Positions 17,564-26,448 of a DNA stretch of 64,000 nt are shown here, one piece after another. Source of the stretch: Spongiivirga citrea. Its GTDB lineage: Bacteria; Bacteroidota; Bacteroidia; Flavobacteriales; Flavobacteriaceae. Both the position numbers and the translations under genes were made by a program. Location: assembly GCF_010671565.1 (NCBI RefSeq), contig NZ_JAABOQ010000004.1:124001-188000 (forward strand). The letters run 5' to 3'. Under the pieces are notes generated by a model. It was not told the origin of the DNA and made no database searches. It saw only the letters and a list, made by a program, of their open reading frames with translations. How positions within the stretch are numbered: position 1 is the first letter of the stretch; each line of letters opens with the position of its first letter.

Positions 17564-17693
17564 CAATGGCTATAATTCAGCTTTACCCCTAAACCAAAAA
17601 CAAAATTCCTAACTTTAAATCAGTTCGATTTCTTACTTGAAAAATCCTATCGGATTTCCCAAGCCGAAATCATAGCCGAGACCGTTGTACACA
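17555..17693 (+). repeat. attC-like site 13
   Basis: R'' GTACCCTAAC (17555-17564) is the exact complement of site 12 R' and contains the stop codon of the upstream gene. L arms are of the GGCTAT/ATAGCC class. R' is GTTGTACACA (17684-17693). Bases 17694-17868 downstream hold nothing I can name. Confidence 0.9.
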
Positions 17694-17868
17694 ATATTCA
17701 AAAAAACCGCAATCTGAACAATAAACATTTTGGAATTGAACCCTTTTAAGAAACATTCTGCAATAAAAGTTTTCAGAAAATTTTGGATTAACTTCCCGTA
17801 AGAGTATAAAATTTTGCCCAACTCATCTGCCAACCACAAAATTTTATACACTTACTACATCTTGACTT

Positions 17869-18705
17869 TTATTCAACTTGAATTTCGCCCATAGCCATCT
17901 GATTACATCTTAATAAAATATCCTGTAATTCAAAACCATCAGATTTTAATGGGTCGATAGCTTTGACCAAATTGGTTCTCAATTTATATAATTCTTCTCG
18001 ATTATACTTTTTGGACTTTTTGACCAATTGCAATTTTGAAATTGCTTCTTGTTGGTCTTGTTTTGGATTGAACCAACCGTTCAGTTCTGAACATTGGTTA
18101 CAAGCACCATTTTTATTGACCAATGCACAACGATTATCAAAAATATCGGTCATTGAACCTCGTGCATTTTGTAAAAGATACTTGACAGTTCCTTCGCTTT
18201 TTTCGATTATCAAACAAATATCGTTTACCGAAAAATCATAAATATCTTTAAGTATCAAGGCTATTTGATTTTCAATTTGCAAATTTTTGGAAATGCAGGT
18301 AAAACAAGTATCAATATGTTCTTTGATTTCATATTTCCCATACTCGGAAGTCTGTGCCACTTTTACAATTCTGCCCGCTAAATCAGCATTACTCTGAACC
18401 AAATTCTTTGCTTGTTCAGAAACATCTGGAACCCATCTTTTTCTACGTTTCAAATAATTATAAGCAATGCTTGTAGCTATTTGAAAAACCCAAGTTTTTA
18501 ATGATGCTTCACCTTTAAAAGTTTTCAGTTTATCGTAAGCCTTTATAAAAGTATCGTGGGTAATATCTTCTGCATCATTTCTATTTGCTAATAAACGATA
18601 TAGATATGATTTGAGTTGCGATTGGAATTCCGCAAACAGAGATTGAAATGCGTTGATGTTTCCATTCAACGCATCCAATAACAAATCTTCATTAGATTTT
18701 TTCAT
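17869..18705 (-). CDS. RNA polymerase sigma factor, ECF-like, with C-terminal extension
   Basis: A 278-residue protein. Residues about 10-85 match sigma region 2 (the DAEDITHDTFIKAYDKL segment contacts core polymerase and the -10 DNA). A region 4-like helix-turn-helix with the pattern VNDICLIIEKSEGTVK follows near 165-185. Between them lies an ExxxHxxxCxxC element (KEHIDTCFTCIS, about 127-138) like a zinc-binding anti-sigma motif, and the C-terminus has another CNQC. It is last in a three-gene minus-strand operon. Confidence 0.85.
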   Translation of the reverse strand: MKKSNEDLLLDALNGNINAFQSLFAEFQSQLKSYLYRLLANRNDAEDITHDTFIKAYDKLKTFKGEASLKTWVFQIATSIAYNYLKRRKRWVPDVSEQAKNLVQSNADLAGRIVKVAQTSEYGKYEIKEHIDTCFTCISKNLQIENQIALILKDIYDFSVNDICLIIEKSEGTVKYLLQNARGSMTDIFDNRCALVNKNGACNQCSELNGWFNPKQDQQEAISKLQLVKKSKKYNREELYKLRTNLVKAIDPLKSDGFELQDILLRCNQMAMGEIQVE

Positions 18706-18717
18706 CTTCTAATATTA

Positions 18718-19305
18718 TTAAATTTTAACAACTGCTGGTGTTAATGATTTAGGTCTTTTATCCTCGCTACACATATCATTATCTGGTGGTCTAACACCAA
18801 AATACAATTTTCCATCGGCATCCAATTTCAATAAATCGTGGTCTTCCGAGCATTCTGCTACTGATTTCCATAGTGAACAACCACTTTGGGAAATATCCTT
18901 TTCCACGTCTTTGGTCAAATCACAACTTGAAAAGCCAAAACCTTGAATTACATCTGGAATATTGGTTTTTAAGGTAACGAATTTTTTATCCTCAATGAAT
19001 AGTGCATTATATGCATCGTTAACGAATTTAGATTTATCCAAAACAGAATACGTTCCAACTGTTCTAAAAATAAAAATTTGACTTTTCATTTGTGGGTCAA
19101 AAGCCAGCGTAAACTTTAGTGACCATTTACCATTCTCAAAGGTAAATTCACGCTTGCCAAATGTTCCTTGTCCCCAATCGACACCCTGTTGGTCAACATA
19201 AGTGCCTTTTAGATTTTCTAAGGCCTTTTTATCTTCACTTTTTGAATTCTGCGCACACGCTACGCTAAAGATTGCTAATGTGCAAATTAAGATTATTCGT
19301 TTCAT
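18718..19305 (-). CDS. Hypothetical lipoprotein
   Basis: A 195-residue protein with a lipobox near FSVACAQ (Cys17). The mature part resembles a small lipocalin-like beta barrel (GTYVDQQGVDW, then FTFENGKWSLKFTLAF), but I cannot assign a family. It lies 12 bases upstream of the sigma gene and 6 bases downstream of the oxidoreductase gene on the same strand. Confidence 0.75.
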   Translation of the reverse strand: MKRIILICTLAIFSVACAQNSKSEDKKALENLKGTYVDQQGVDWGQGTFGKREFTFENGKWSLKFTLAFDPQMKSQIFIFRTVGTYSVLDKSKFVNDAYNALFIEDKKFVTLKTNIPDVIQGFGFSSCDLTKDVEKDISQSGCSLWKSVAECSEDHDLLKLDADGKLYFGVRPPDNDMCSEDKRPKSLTPAVVKI

Positions 19306-19311
19306 CGTTTT

Positions 19312-20310
19312 TTAGTTATTTGTAGTTAATATTACCTTTCCTATGGTTTTTCTATTTTCGATAGCTTCGTGAGCTTCAGCTGCATCTTCCAAAGCATATT
19401 TATGCGCAATTTCTACCTTCAATTTATCTTGCATTAAAAGTCCAATTACAGTTTCCAATGCTTTCTGCCAGAGTTCCATCCTATTATTAATAAAATATGC
19501 CAAATTGAAACCTGATTGTGTGATGTTCTCATCGACAAAAAATTCAGGATGAATAGTTCCTTGAATACCACTTGCACAACCAAAGACAATAATCTGACCG
19601 CCTTGACTCAAGCTTTTTAAACTTTGATTATACACTTCGCCACCGACCATTTCAAAAACAATATCGACACCTTTGCCTTCTGTAAACTTTTTGACTTCAT
19701 TTGACCATTCAGATTTGGAATAATTGACTATAAAATCAGCACCCAATTTTTTAGAGATTTCCAGCTTTGCATCAGAACTACTTGCGCCTATTACTTTAGC
19801 ACCGTTCAACTTTGCTAGTTGTACCAAAATTGAGCCAACACCACCTGCTGATGCGTTTACAAGAACAGTTTTTCCTTCTAAATCATTGGCGACTTGCGAT
19901 ATCATTAATTGGGCTGTAGTTCCTTGAACGAAAATTGCAGTAGCTTTTTCTGGATTCATTTCTGGTGGTAAGGGAACACAGTATTGGGCAATAGCAGTAA
20001 CGTATTCGGAATATCCACTTGCCTGTGGTAAAATTGCCAATACCGTTGTGCCGACAGCGTAAGGAATAGTTACACCTTCGCCTACTCTGACTATTTCGCC
20101 AACAGCTTCCGTGCCTAAAACAAATGGCAACGGCGTTTCTTGAAAATAAGTGTTCTTTCTACGAAGTATGTCGGAATAATTGACACCAATTGCCTTGACC
20201 TTAACTAAAACTTCCCCAGCGTTTGGGGTTGGGATTTCGGTTTCAACCAATTTTAAAACATCTGGAGAGCCATAATCTTGCATTTGGATTTGTTTCATTT
20301 TGTTTTTCAT
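19312..20310 (-). CDS. Zinc-type alcohol dehydrogenase/quinone oxidoreductase family
   Basis: A 332-residue medium-chain dehydrogenase of the NADPH:quinone oxidoreductase branch. It lacks the catalytic zinc ligands. The N-terminal GroES-like domain contains VKVKAIGVNYSDILRR and the C-terminal Rossmann domain has NASAGGVGSILVQLAKL (the NADPH loop). Probable reaction: NADPH-dependent reduction of quinones or enones. It leads the operon; the start is Met1 or Met5. The cassette is inserted with genes opposite to the rest of the array and so must carry its own promoter. Confidence 0.88.
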   Translation of the reverse strand: MKNKMKQIQMQDYGSPDVLKLVETEIPTPNAGEVLVKVKAIGVNYSDILRRKNTYFQETPLPFVLGTEAVGEIVRVGEGVTIPYAVGTTVLAILPQASGYSEYVTAIAQYCVPLPPEMNPEKATAIFVQGTTAQLMISQVANDLEGKTVLVNASAGGVGSILVQLAKLNGAKVIGASSSDAKLEISKKLGADFIVNYSKSEWSNEVKKFTEGKGVDIVFEMVGGEVYNQSLKSLSQGGQIIVFGCASGIQGTIHPEFFVDENITQSGFNLAYFINNRMELWQKALETVIGLLMQDKLKVEIAHKYALEDAAEAHEAIENRKTIGKVILTTNN

Positions 20311-20639
20311 CTTGAATATAATTTTTTGGTTTATACTCTTTAGACAATCGAACAGACAGAAACGGATGAAAAAACTTCAATAAATTTAGAAACATCAATA
20401 AAATCAACACTTTGCTTGCTATTGCCATTCCACACACTTTTACACCAACGCTAAAGCCAACAAATAAAAGAGTGTTCCATTACATTGAAGAAGAAACATT
20501 TTAGAAGAAAACTTTTGAACGACTTTATAGCTTGTAAGTATAGGTTCAGAAATACGAAAATTGAGCAGGTGAATTACAAAAAAGCAAAGCTAAAAACGAA
20601 TGAAAAAGTATCTATGTCATTGGTTTAGGAAATAAATAC
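20311..20639. other. Leader of the reverse-strand operon
   Basis: About 330 bases between the first minus-strand gene and site 14. They should hold the promoter of that operon, but I could not find a clear TTTG/TAnnTTTG pair. A short minus frame near 20243-20437 overlaps the oxidoreductase start and is not considered a gene. Confidence 0.4.
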
Positions 20640-20777
20640 TGTGTACAACATTGTGTATAATTCATTGCTAGTTAAGGCTTACTTACGAAAATTTCGCTAC
20701 AATTTTCTATCCGTGATTATTTATTAACTTTAGTGCTTAAACACGCAACGAAATCATACACGAGACCGTTGGCTGTA
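20640..20777 (+). repeat. attC-like site 14
   Basis: R'' TGTGTACAAC (20640-20649) is the exact complement of site 13 R', spanning the 2.9 kb reverse cassette. L arms are of the GTGTAT/ATACAC class. R' is GTTGGCTGTA (20768-20777). Confidence 0.9.
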
Positions 20778-20841
20778 ATTGCGAAAGTGTAACCTGGTAA
20801 AGATAATTGTCGTCTTACCTGAAAACTATACTTTTTCAATT

Positions 20842-22284
20842 ATGAATAACACTCTTAAGTTTGCTACAATTGCTCTTTTTCTTTGTATTAACACTTTCGA
20901 AATTGTAGCTCAGGAAAATCATTCCATCCTTGCTAAAAAAATTGATGCCTACCTAAATAAAGGTGTCTCAAACGGGTTTAATGGAGCAGTTCTCATCGAG
21001 AGAAATGGAGAGGTAATATTGAACAAAGGTTATGGTAAGGCAGATAAAGTCAAGAATATTTCAAATACACCAAACACCATATTCGATATTGGATCGAATA
21101 CAAAACAATTCACTGGAGCTGCAATATTAAAACTTGCCGAACTACATAAGTTAAAAGTTACTGATTCTTTACATACTTTCTTTAATAATTTACCTGATGA
21201 CAAAAAAAATATCACAATTCATCAACTACTAACACATACAGGTGGATTTCAAGAATCTTTAGACGGTGATTTTGAGCTGATTTCAACACAAGATTTTTTT
21301 CGCAATGTATTTAATAGTAAGTTATTTCAAGAACCTGGAACTAAATTCAATTATTCTAACTTAGGATATAGCATCTTGGCTAGAATAATTGAAATAACCT
21401 CGAAAATGAATTATGAAAATTTCTTGCAAGAGTTTTTATTTAAACCTTCAGGAATGAACCAAACAGGTTATCTCTTGCCGGAATGGAATGCTGAAAACCT
21501 GGCCAACGGCTATAATAGAAATATACTAGATCAAGGAACAACGATAGAACGCTATAAGGAAGATGGACAAGTGAGCTGGAATCTAAAAGGTAATGGAGGA
21601 ATTAATTCCACTTCAAATGATCTTCTTCTGTGGAAGAAGGCAATAAATTCTAATAAAATATTACCCCAAGAACTGACAGAAAAATGGATTCAACCATACA
21701 CCCTTGAAATCAATCATTACTATGGTTATGGCTGGGGTATTTATAACACTGCTGACAAAATAATTTACCATAATGGAGGAAATGGAGCTTTCACTCATAC
21801 GATCATTTGGAATATGGCAAAGGATTATTTTATCATCTACTCTAGTAATTCAAGCAGTCCGAAGATAGAAAATGTCGCTTACGAAATAGAACAGGCATTA
21901 ACAAATGACTCCTATGTACCCAAAGAAATTGAAAAAAACCCATACTTCTTTGTAATGAGCTTTATAGAACAGCATAATATTAACGATTCTGATAAACTAC
22001 TGAGATTAATAATAGATAAATATAGTGCTGATTTTGGCACTTCTGAGGTGCTAAATAGATTAGGTTATATAACAATGAGATCCGAAAACAATTCGGAATG
22101 GGCCATTAAACTATTCAAGTTTAATACAAGACTATTTGAAAATGAAGCTAATGTTTGGGATTCTCTAGGAGACGGACACTTAGCAATAGGAAATAAAGAA
22201 GAGGCTATTATTAACTTTAAAAAAGCAATCAATTTGGGAAGCGAAGAAACATTGAAGAAACTAAAAAAGCTGCAACAAAATTAA
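20842..22284 (+). CDS. Serine beta-lactamase-like hydrolase with C-terminal TPR
   Basis: 480 residues from the ATG at 20842. A longer TTG start at 20779 would precede the signal peptide and begins inside the site. A signal peptide ends near EIVAQ. The class C beta-lactamase/esterase fold carries the SNTK catalytic motif (Ser nucleophile, Lys), then NYSN and HNGG. A C-terminal TPR-like segment follows (KLFKFNTRLFENEANVWDSL, then a second helix pair). Such proteins are esterases or peptidases and only rarely antibiotic-hydrolysing. A related gene sits at 28473. Confidence 0.88.
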   Translation: MNNTLKFATIALFLCINTFEIVAQENHSILAKKIDAYLNKGVSNGFNGAVLIERNGEVILNKGYGKADKVKNISNTPNTIFDIGSNTKQFTGAAILKLAELHKLKVTDSLHTFFNNLPDDKKNITIHQLLTHTGGFQESLDGDFELISTQDFFRNVFNSKLFQEPGTKFNYSNLGYSILARIIEITSKMNYENFLQEFLFKPSGMNQTGYLLPEWNAENLANGYNRNILDQGTTIERYKEDGQVSWNLKGNGGINSTSNDLLLWKKAINSNKILPQELTEKWIQPYTLEINHYYGYGWGIYNTADKIIYHNGGNGAFTHTIIWNMAKDYFIIYSSNSSSPKIENVAYEIEQALTNDSYVPKEIEKNPYFFVMSFIEQHNINDSDKLLRLIIDKYSADFGTSEVLNRLGYITMRSENNSEWAIKLFKFNTRLFENEANVWDSLGDGHLAIGNKEEAIINFKKAINLGSEETLKKLKKLQQN

Positions 22285-22291
22285 TAGCAAC

Positions 22292-22430
22292 TACAGCCAA
22301 CAACGTATAACAACCATTGCGGCGGATTTTCCTCAGTGGAAAATCCTTGCAAAGCTCAAATCCAAGATTTTTAACTAACTTTCCTATTAAACAATCCGCA
22401 ACGGATTGTTATACAAACCCGTTGTAGGTA
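22292..22430 (+). repeat. attC-like site 15
   Basis: R'' TACAGCCAAC (22292-22301) is the exact complement of site 14 R'. L arms GTATAACAACCATTGCGG and CCGCAACGGATTGTTATAC (one extra base on the right). R' is GTTGTAGGTA (22421-22430). Confidence 0.9.
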
Positions 22431-22439
22431 ATTAACTAG

Positions 22440-23384
22440 ATGAAAATATACCAATTAATATACGATTACAATCGGTCAAATGATTCTGAAAAAGATGCAT
22501 ATCACATTCCATTCGAGCATAGCAATATAGCTTCCTCTATCTTTTTAAATAAAAAACATACTGAAAGATTACCCAAAAAAATTTATTTCAGATCAAATCT
22601 TAATATCATTACTAAAACTGATTTTCCTCTTAACGATTTACGTATACCCATAATGAGTGATAGACTAATTAAGTTAATAAAATCAATTGGAGATATAAAT
22701 CTAAAAGAAATTCCTGCTATAATGCTCGACGACAAATTTTTAGAAAGTAAATTTGATAGTTCGGGCTCACTAATAAATGAAGTCAAATACGTTGATAATT
22801 ACAAAGCAATAATGCTATTGGATAGAATTGATTGTTTCGATTATGAAAACTCAATTTATGAACCTGGTGAATTGAATCCAAATATCCCGGGTTATATTAG
22901 AAAATTAGTGTTAAACATTTCTGATATAAATCTTCCACCTATATTTAGAATAAAAGAAAGCCCTTCTCGTATATTAATCACGGAAAAAGTAAAAAAATTA
23001 ATTATTGACAAAGACATTAGTGGTTGTTTATTTGAAAATGTGGAAACTAAAAAAGAATTAAAGAACACAAGACAAATAGGAGGAATATTAGGGAAAGAAT
23101 ATTTTGAATTAGGACGCGGCAACAGAAAAGTTTCTGAGAATTATTTACGTCCATATATATTAGGATTTAACATCAATAATAAACAAAAGCCATTTGTTGT
23201 TGCAATGGGTGATAACCACTCTGACACAGTTGCCACGAAACTAAGTATAGCTGAATTGGTATCAGGTAAATGGGACGAACATATTAGACTTTCTAATTCT
23301 GAAAAATTTGTTGAAAGTTTAAAAAAGGCATTGAAAAATAAAGAAGAATTTCCTCAAAAATTTATATTGGAATTGATAAAATAA
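22440..23384 (+). CDS. Immunity-like protein (DUF1629/Imm11 type)
   Basis: A 314-residue soluble protein. FRIKESPSRILITEKVKKLI followed by IDKDISGCLFENV resembles the recurring core of the DUF1629/Imm11 immunity family, which protects against polymorphic toxins; an N-terminal stretch (PIMSDRLIKLIKSI) looks like a repeat of it. No toxin gene is nearby. The cassette ends match over 10 bases, with pairing continuing past a wobble. Confidence 0.65.
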   Translation: MKIYQLIYDYNRSNDSEKDAYHIPFEHSNIASSIFLNKKHTERLPKKIYFRSNLNIITKTDFPLNDLRIPIMSDRLIKLIKSIGDINLKEIPAIMLDDKFLESKFDSSGSLINEVKYVDNYKAIMLLDRIDCFDYENSIYEPGELNPNIPGYIRKLVLNISDINLPPIFRIKESPSRILITEKVKKLIIDKDISGCLFENVETKKELKNTRQIGGILGKEYFELGRGNRKVSENYLRPYILGFNINNKQKPFVVAMGDNHSDTVATKLSIAELVSGKWDEHIRLSNSEKFVESLKKALKNKEEFPQKFILELIK

Positions 23385-23385
23385 C

Positions 23386-23520
23386 TACCTACAACAATGG
23401 CTATAAGTAATTGCTGGTTTTCGCCTACTTCTGAAAATCCTCGCGGATTTTCAGTTTGGTGTACTTGCAAGGTTAAGTGCTAACCCACGCAACTACTCAT
23501 AGCCGAGACCGTTACCTACA
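23386..23520 (+). repeat. attC-like site 16
   Basis: R'' TACCTACAAC (23386-23395) is the exact complement of site 15 R'. L arms GGCTATAAGTAATTGC and GCAACTACTCATAGCC, the same as site 3. R' is GTTACCTACA (23511-23520). Confidence 0.9.
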
Positions 23521-23532
23521 ATTTGAAAAAAA

Positions 23533-24018
23533 ATGACGCAAGATTTGAATTACTGGCTTTGTAACAAAGGAACTACTTGTGATAGTGATGATTTTGAAGA
23601 TGGAAGTAGTGTCGAATTTATAAAAGAGGTTAGTTTAATAAAATTAAAAGACGGTAGATACCAAATATCTGAATTTGGAACTTTCAGAAACATTCTTGAC
23701 GGATTTGGATATTCATTAATTGACAATGAAATAGCTGAAGTTCTCAAAAAATATGTTTTTGACCAAATTGAATTGAATCCAATAGTCATTTTCAGACGTG
23801 CAACCGATGAAGAATGGACAAACTATTCCGAATTGAAAATGAGAAACCAAATAGAATTTAAAGATTACTATAAAACGGAATCAATTGGTCTTAAAATTTA
23901 TGGAATATTAAACGGACTTATTTATGTGTCGGCTGAATTGAAAAGTATAATCGAAAAAGAATTAACCGATTTAACTGATATCGAATTTAAAAGAGGATTG
24001 CCTCTTATGGCAGGATAA
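23533..24018 (+). CDS. Hypothetical, possibly immunity-like protein
   Basis: A 161-residue acidic protein with no recognised domain. Its C-terminal segment (FKRGLPLMAG after a helix) and its size fit small immunity-type proteins, but this is only an impression. It follows the Imm11-like cassette and might belong to the same kind of orphan immunity store. It is the sole gene of its cassette. Confidence 0.7.
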   Translation: MTQDLNYWLCNKGTTCDSDDFEDGSSVEFIKEVSLIKLKDGRYQISEFGTFRNILDGFGYSLIDNEIAEVLKKYVFDQIELNPIVIFRRATDEEWTNYSELKMRNQIEFKDYYKTESIGLKIYGILNGLIYVSAELKSIIEKELTDLTDIEFKRGLPLMAG

Positions 24019-24022
24019 AAAC

Positions 24023-24267
24023 TGTAGGTGACAACGCATATAATTTATAGCTCACTCAAGCTGAATCCAAGTCTCCCCTATTTTATATAACTTAGTCTTT
24101 CGGAATTAACCGAACATGCGGCTCTGCCATAGCTTCTGATTCGCACGCCTTTTGGTCCCTTCGAGAACCTCAGGGTCCAAAACGCTTCCGGCTCGCCCAC
24201 GCGACCCTCTTGCCGAATCACACAGCCGCCAGACCGCTGCAAATCATATACGAAACCGTTGTACTGC
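24023..24267 (+). repeat. attC-like site 17 (GC-rich interior)
   Basis: R'' TGTAGGTGAC (24023-24032) pairs with site 16 R' at 9 of 10 bases. The interior (24110-24240) is much richer in G+C than its surroundings and holds its own stem: TTTTGGTCCC and GGGTCCAAAA pair at 9 of 10. R' is GTTGTACTGC (24258-24267). Confidence 0.85.
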
Positions 24268-24356
24268 ATTAAAGAAAACGTTTATTTCAAAAACCAAGTG
24301 GGTTTCAATAAAATGAGACACAATAGTCTAATAAAAATCATAACTTTCAATTAAGT

Positions 24357-24797
24357 ATGGACTTATCAGAATTTCCAATGCCAAAAGAAGGCTTTGTCGT
24401 AACCCAATTCTTAACAGTAAAAGATGCAATTAAATCCGCTAACTATTATGCTCAGGTTTTTGGTGGTAAAGTACTACATGAAGGACATCCATCATTTGTA
24501 AAACTTGCAAACACATGGTTAATATTGAATGAAGGTGGGGGGCCTACAGTAGATAAACCAGACTATTCTCTAGAAGCTCCTACACCAGAATCGCGTACTT
24601 TTCGCAGTTTTCTTAACATCCGCGTGGCGGATATTAAAGAATGTTATGAAGAATGGCAAAAAAGGGGTGCTAAGTTCCTAACCCCACCACAAGATATGGG
24701 TGCAGAATGGCGTAGCTATATTAAAGATCCTGACGGCTATATCATAGAGGTAGGACAAGCGAAACTGGATATGCCGAAATCATTGTCCAACAACTAA
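24357..24797 (+). CDS. VOC (glyoxalase/PhnB-like) family protein
   Basis: A 146-residue protein with vicinal oxygen chelate modules: VVTQFLTVKDAIKSANYYAQ opens and YIKDPDGYIIEVGQAK closes, the latter with the metal-ligand-type Glu. Likely a dioxygenase- or lyase-like enzyme of unknown substrate. It stands alone in its cassette, about 90 bases after R'. Confidence 0.85.
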   Translation: MDLSEFPMPKEGFVVTQFLTVKDAIKSANYYAQVFGGKVLHEGHPSFVKLANTWLILNEGGGPTVDKPDYSLEAPTPESRTFRSFLNIRVADIKECYEEWQKRGAKFLTPPQDMGAEWRSYIKDPDGYIIEVGQAKLDMPKSLSNN

Positions 24798-24801
24798 AAA
24801 C

Positions 24802-25022
24802 GCAGTACAACAACGTATAACGCCAATAAGTTTTGGACAGTCAATAAAAATTCTAGAAAATAGAGCGCTCAGCAAGTTTGCGGTTCGGTTCGCGCACTAT
24901 TTCTGTCAACGGAAGAGCCAAGCACTTTGCTTCTCATGGCAAAGAGCTTGTTTTGCGCTTTTTTACTACATTTATCAATGCCGGATGAAACTTACTGGCG
25001 TTATACAAACCCGTTGGGCTTC
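24802..25022 (+). repeat. attC-like site 18
   Basis: R'' GCAGTACAAC (24802-24811) is the exact complement of site 17 R'. L arms GTATAACGCCAATAAG and CTTACTGGCGTTATAC pair except for one A.C. R' is GTTGGGCTTC (25013-25022). Confidence 0.88.
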
Positions 25023-25043
25023 ATTATCAGAAACCGCTAACCA

Positions 25044-25817
25044 ATGATAAAATTCTTTAGAAAAATTAGACAAAAATTACTCTCTGAAAATAAATTCAGT
25101 AAGTATCTGATTTATGCAATTGGTGAGATTGTGCTAGTCGTTATCGGAATTCTTATTGCTTTACAGATTAATAATTGGAATCTTACACAACAAGATAGAA
25201 ATACAGAGAAACAAAACCTTATAGCGCTTCAGAAAGAATTTTCAAAAAACAAAACTAAAATTCAAGAAGTTATCGAGCTAAATAATGAAAATATTTCAGG
25301 TGCAGAAAAGATGATGCAGTCTTTTAGTAATTCATCAAAAGACACTATTACAGAGCTGTCATTAGCTAATTATGCTAGTGACACCTTTGGTACAGAAATA
25401 AATTTTGAGCCTGAAACTGGCGTTCTTACAGAAATCATAAGCTCTGGTCAATTAAAACTTATCCAAAACAACGAGTTAAAACATAACTTGGCGGGATTAC
25501 AAAGCAAGATTGATGAAATTAAACAACAAGAAAAAGAAGTTCTCGATTACCGACTGATGGCTATTAAAAAAATGATAAATGAAGGAAATATGGAAAGGGT
25601 TTATGCAGATATAGGAATCAGAAAGTCATATGTAAATACCTCTTTTGAAAATACGGGCATTAAATCAATGCTTAACTCTTTACCTTTTTTAAACCAGATC
25701 GTTTTATATCAGTCTAGCTCAAATGTCACTAATCGGGCCTTTTACGAGCCATTGAATAAAGAAATGGACATAATACTGGAATTAATAGCTAATCGTCTAA
25801 ATGAACTTGAATTATAA
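25044..25817 (+). CDS. DUF6090 family membrane protein
   Basis: A 257-residue protein that begins MIKFFRKIRQKLLSENKFSK, a signature of the Flavobacteriia-specific DUF6090 family, followed by one membrane helix (IYAIGEIVLVVIGILIALQI) and a large helical extracytoplasmic part. Function unknown. A broken relative of this cassette, with a similar upstream sequence, lies at 34876. Confidence 0.88.
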   Translation: MIKFFRKIRQKLLSENKFSKYLIYAIGEIVLVVIGILIALQINNWNLTQQDRNTEKQNLIALQKEFSKNKTKIQEVIELNNENISGAEKMMQSFSNSSKDTITELSLANYASDTFGTEINFEPETGVLTEIISSGQLKLIQNNELKHNLAGLQSKIDEIKQQEKEVLDYRLMAIKKMINEGNMERVYADIGIRKSYVNTSFENTGIKSMLNSLPFLNQIVLYQSSSNVTNRAFYEPLNKEMDIILELIANRLNELEL

Positions 25818-25825
25818 AAAATAAC

Positions 25826-25880
25826 GAAAGCACAACAATGGCTATAAGTAATTGCTTGTTTTCGCCTACTTCTGAAAATG
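25826..25880 (+). repeat. Half attC-like site 19
   Basis: The left half (R'' GAAAGCACAAC, 25826-25836; L arm GGCTATAAGTAATTGC) is the same as that of sites 3 and 16, but the sequence breaks off in the variable part and no right half follows. A deletion probably fused two cassettes here. Confidence 0.75.
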
Positions 25881-25944
25881 AAAAAAATCGCCACAAGCAA
25901 ATTAATGATTTGAACTTTTAATAATAGAATTAAAGAAGATAATT

Positions 25945-26448
25945 ATGAAAGAAATACTTGAAGAATATGCTTTGATTGCTGAAATCATATCAGCCCTTGC
26001 TGTTATCATTTCATTGATTTTTGTTGGGTTACAAATAAGGAGTAATACTAAAGCAACACAAGCCTCAACTTTTCATGAGATTGCGGCCCTAGATATTCAT
26101 ATACTTCTGAGTTTAGGTTCTTCAAAAGAATCATCAAGAATAATTTCAACTTTCCGAGTGAATCCAGATGCCTTAACCGAAGAAGAACATAATCATGGTT
26201 TTCACTTGTTTGCTGCGGAAATTAGGCACGTTGAGAATCTATTTTTACAGAACGAAAACAAAATGTTGAGTAAAAAAAATTGGGAATCTAGAAAATCATT
26301 AGTTGATGGAATGTTACTAACCCCTGGCTTTGGAGCACTTTTAGAAAGTCCGAATAAACAATTTTTTGACGGTTATTTTATTCAATACGCAGAAAGTTTA
26401 AGAAAAAAACACTTAAAAAAGGATGACGATTTTGAAAATAAAAACTAA
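25945..26448 (+). CDS. Hypothetical single-pass membrane protein
   Basis: A 167-residue protein with one N-terminal membrane segment (IISALAVIISLIFVGLQI) followed by a helical, charged region. Hundreds of small bacterial proteins have this layout; I cannot name a family with confidence. The TAA stop lies at the beginning of the next R'' box. Confidence 0.75.
   Translation: MKEILEEYALIAEIISALAVIISLIFVGLQIRSNTKATQASTFHEIAALDIHILLSLGSSKESSRIISTFRVNPDALTEEEHNHGFHLFAAEIRHVENLFLQNENKMLSKKNWESRKSLVDGMLLTPGFGALLESPNKQFFDGYFIQYAESLRKKHLKKDDDFENKN

Noticed and set aside
24078-24269. 63-residue minus frame inside site 17
   Set aside because: It lies in the GC-rich stem region and does not resemble a protein.
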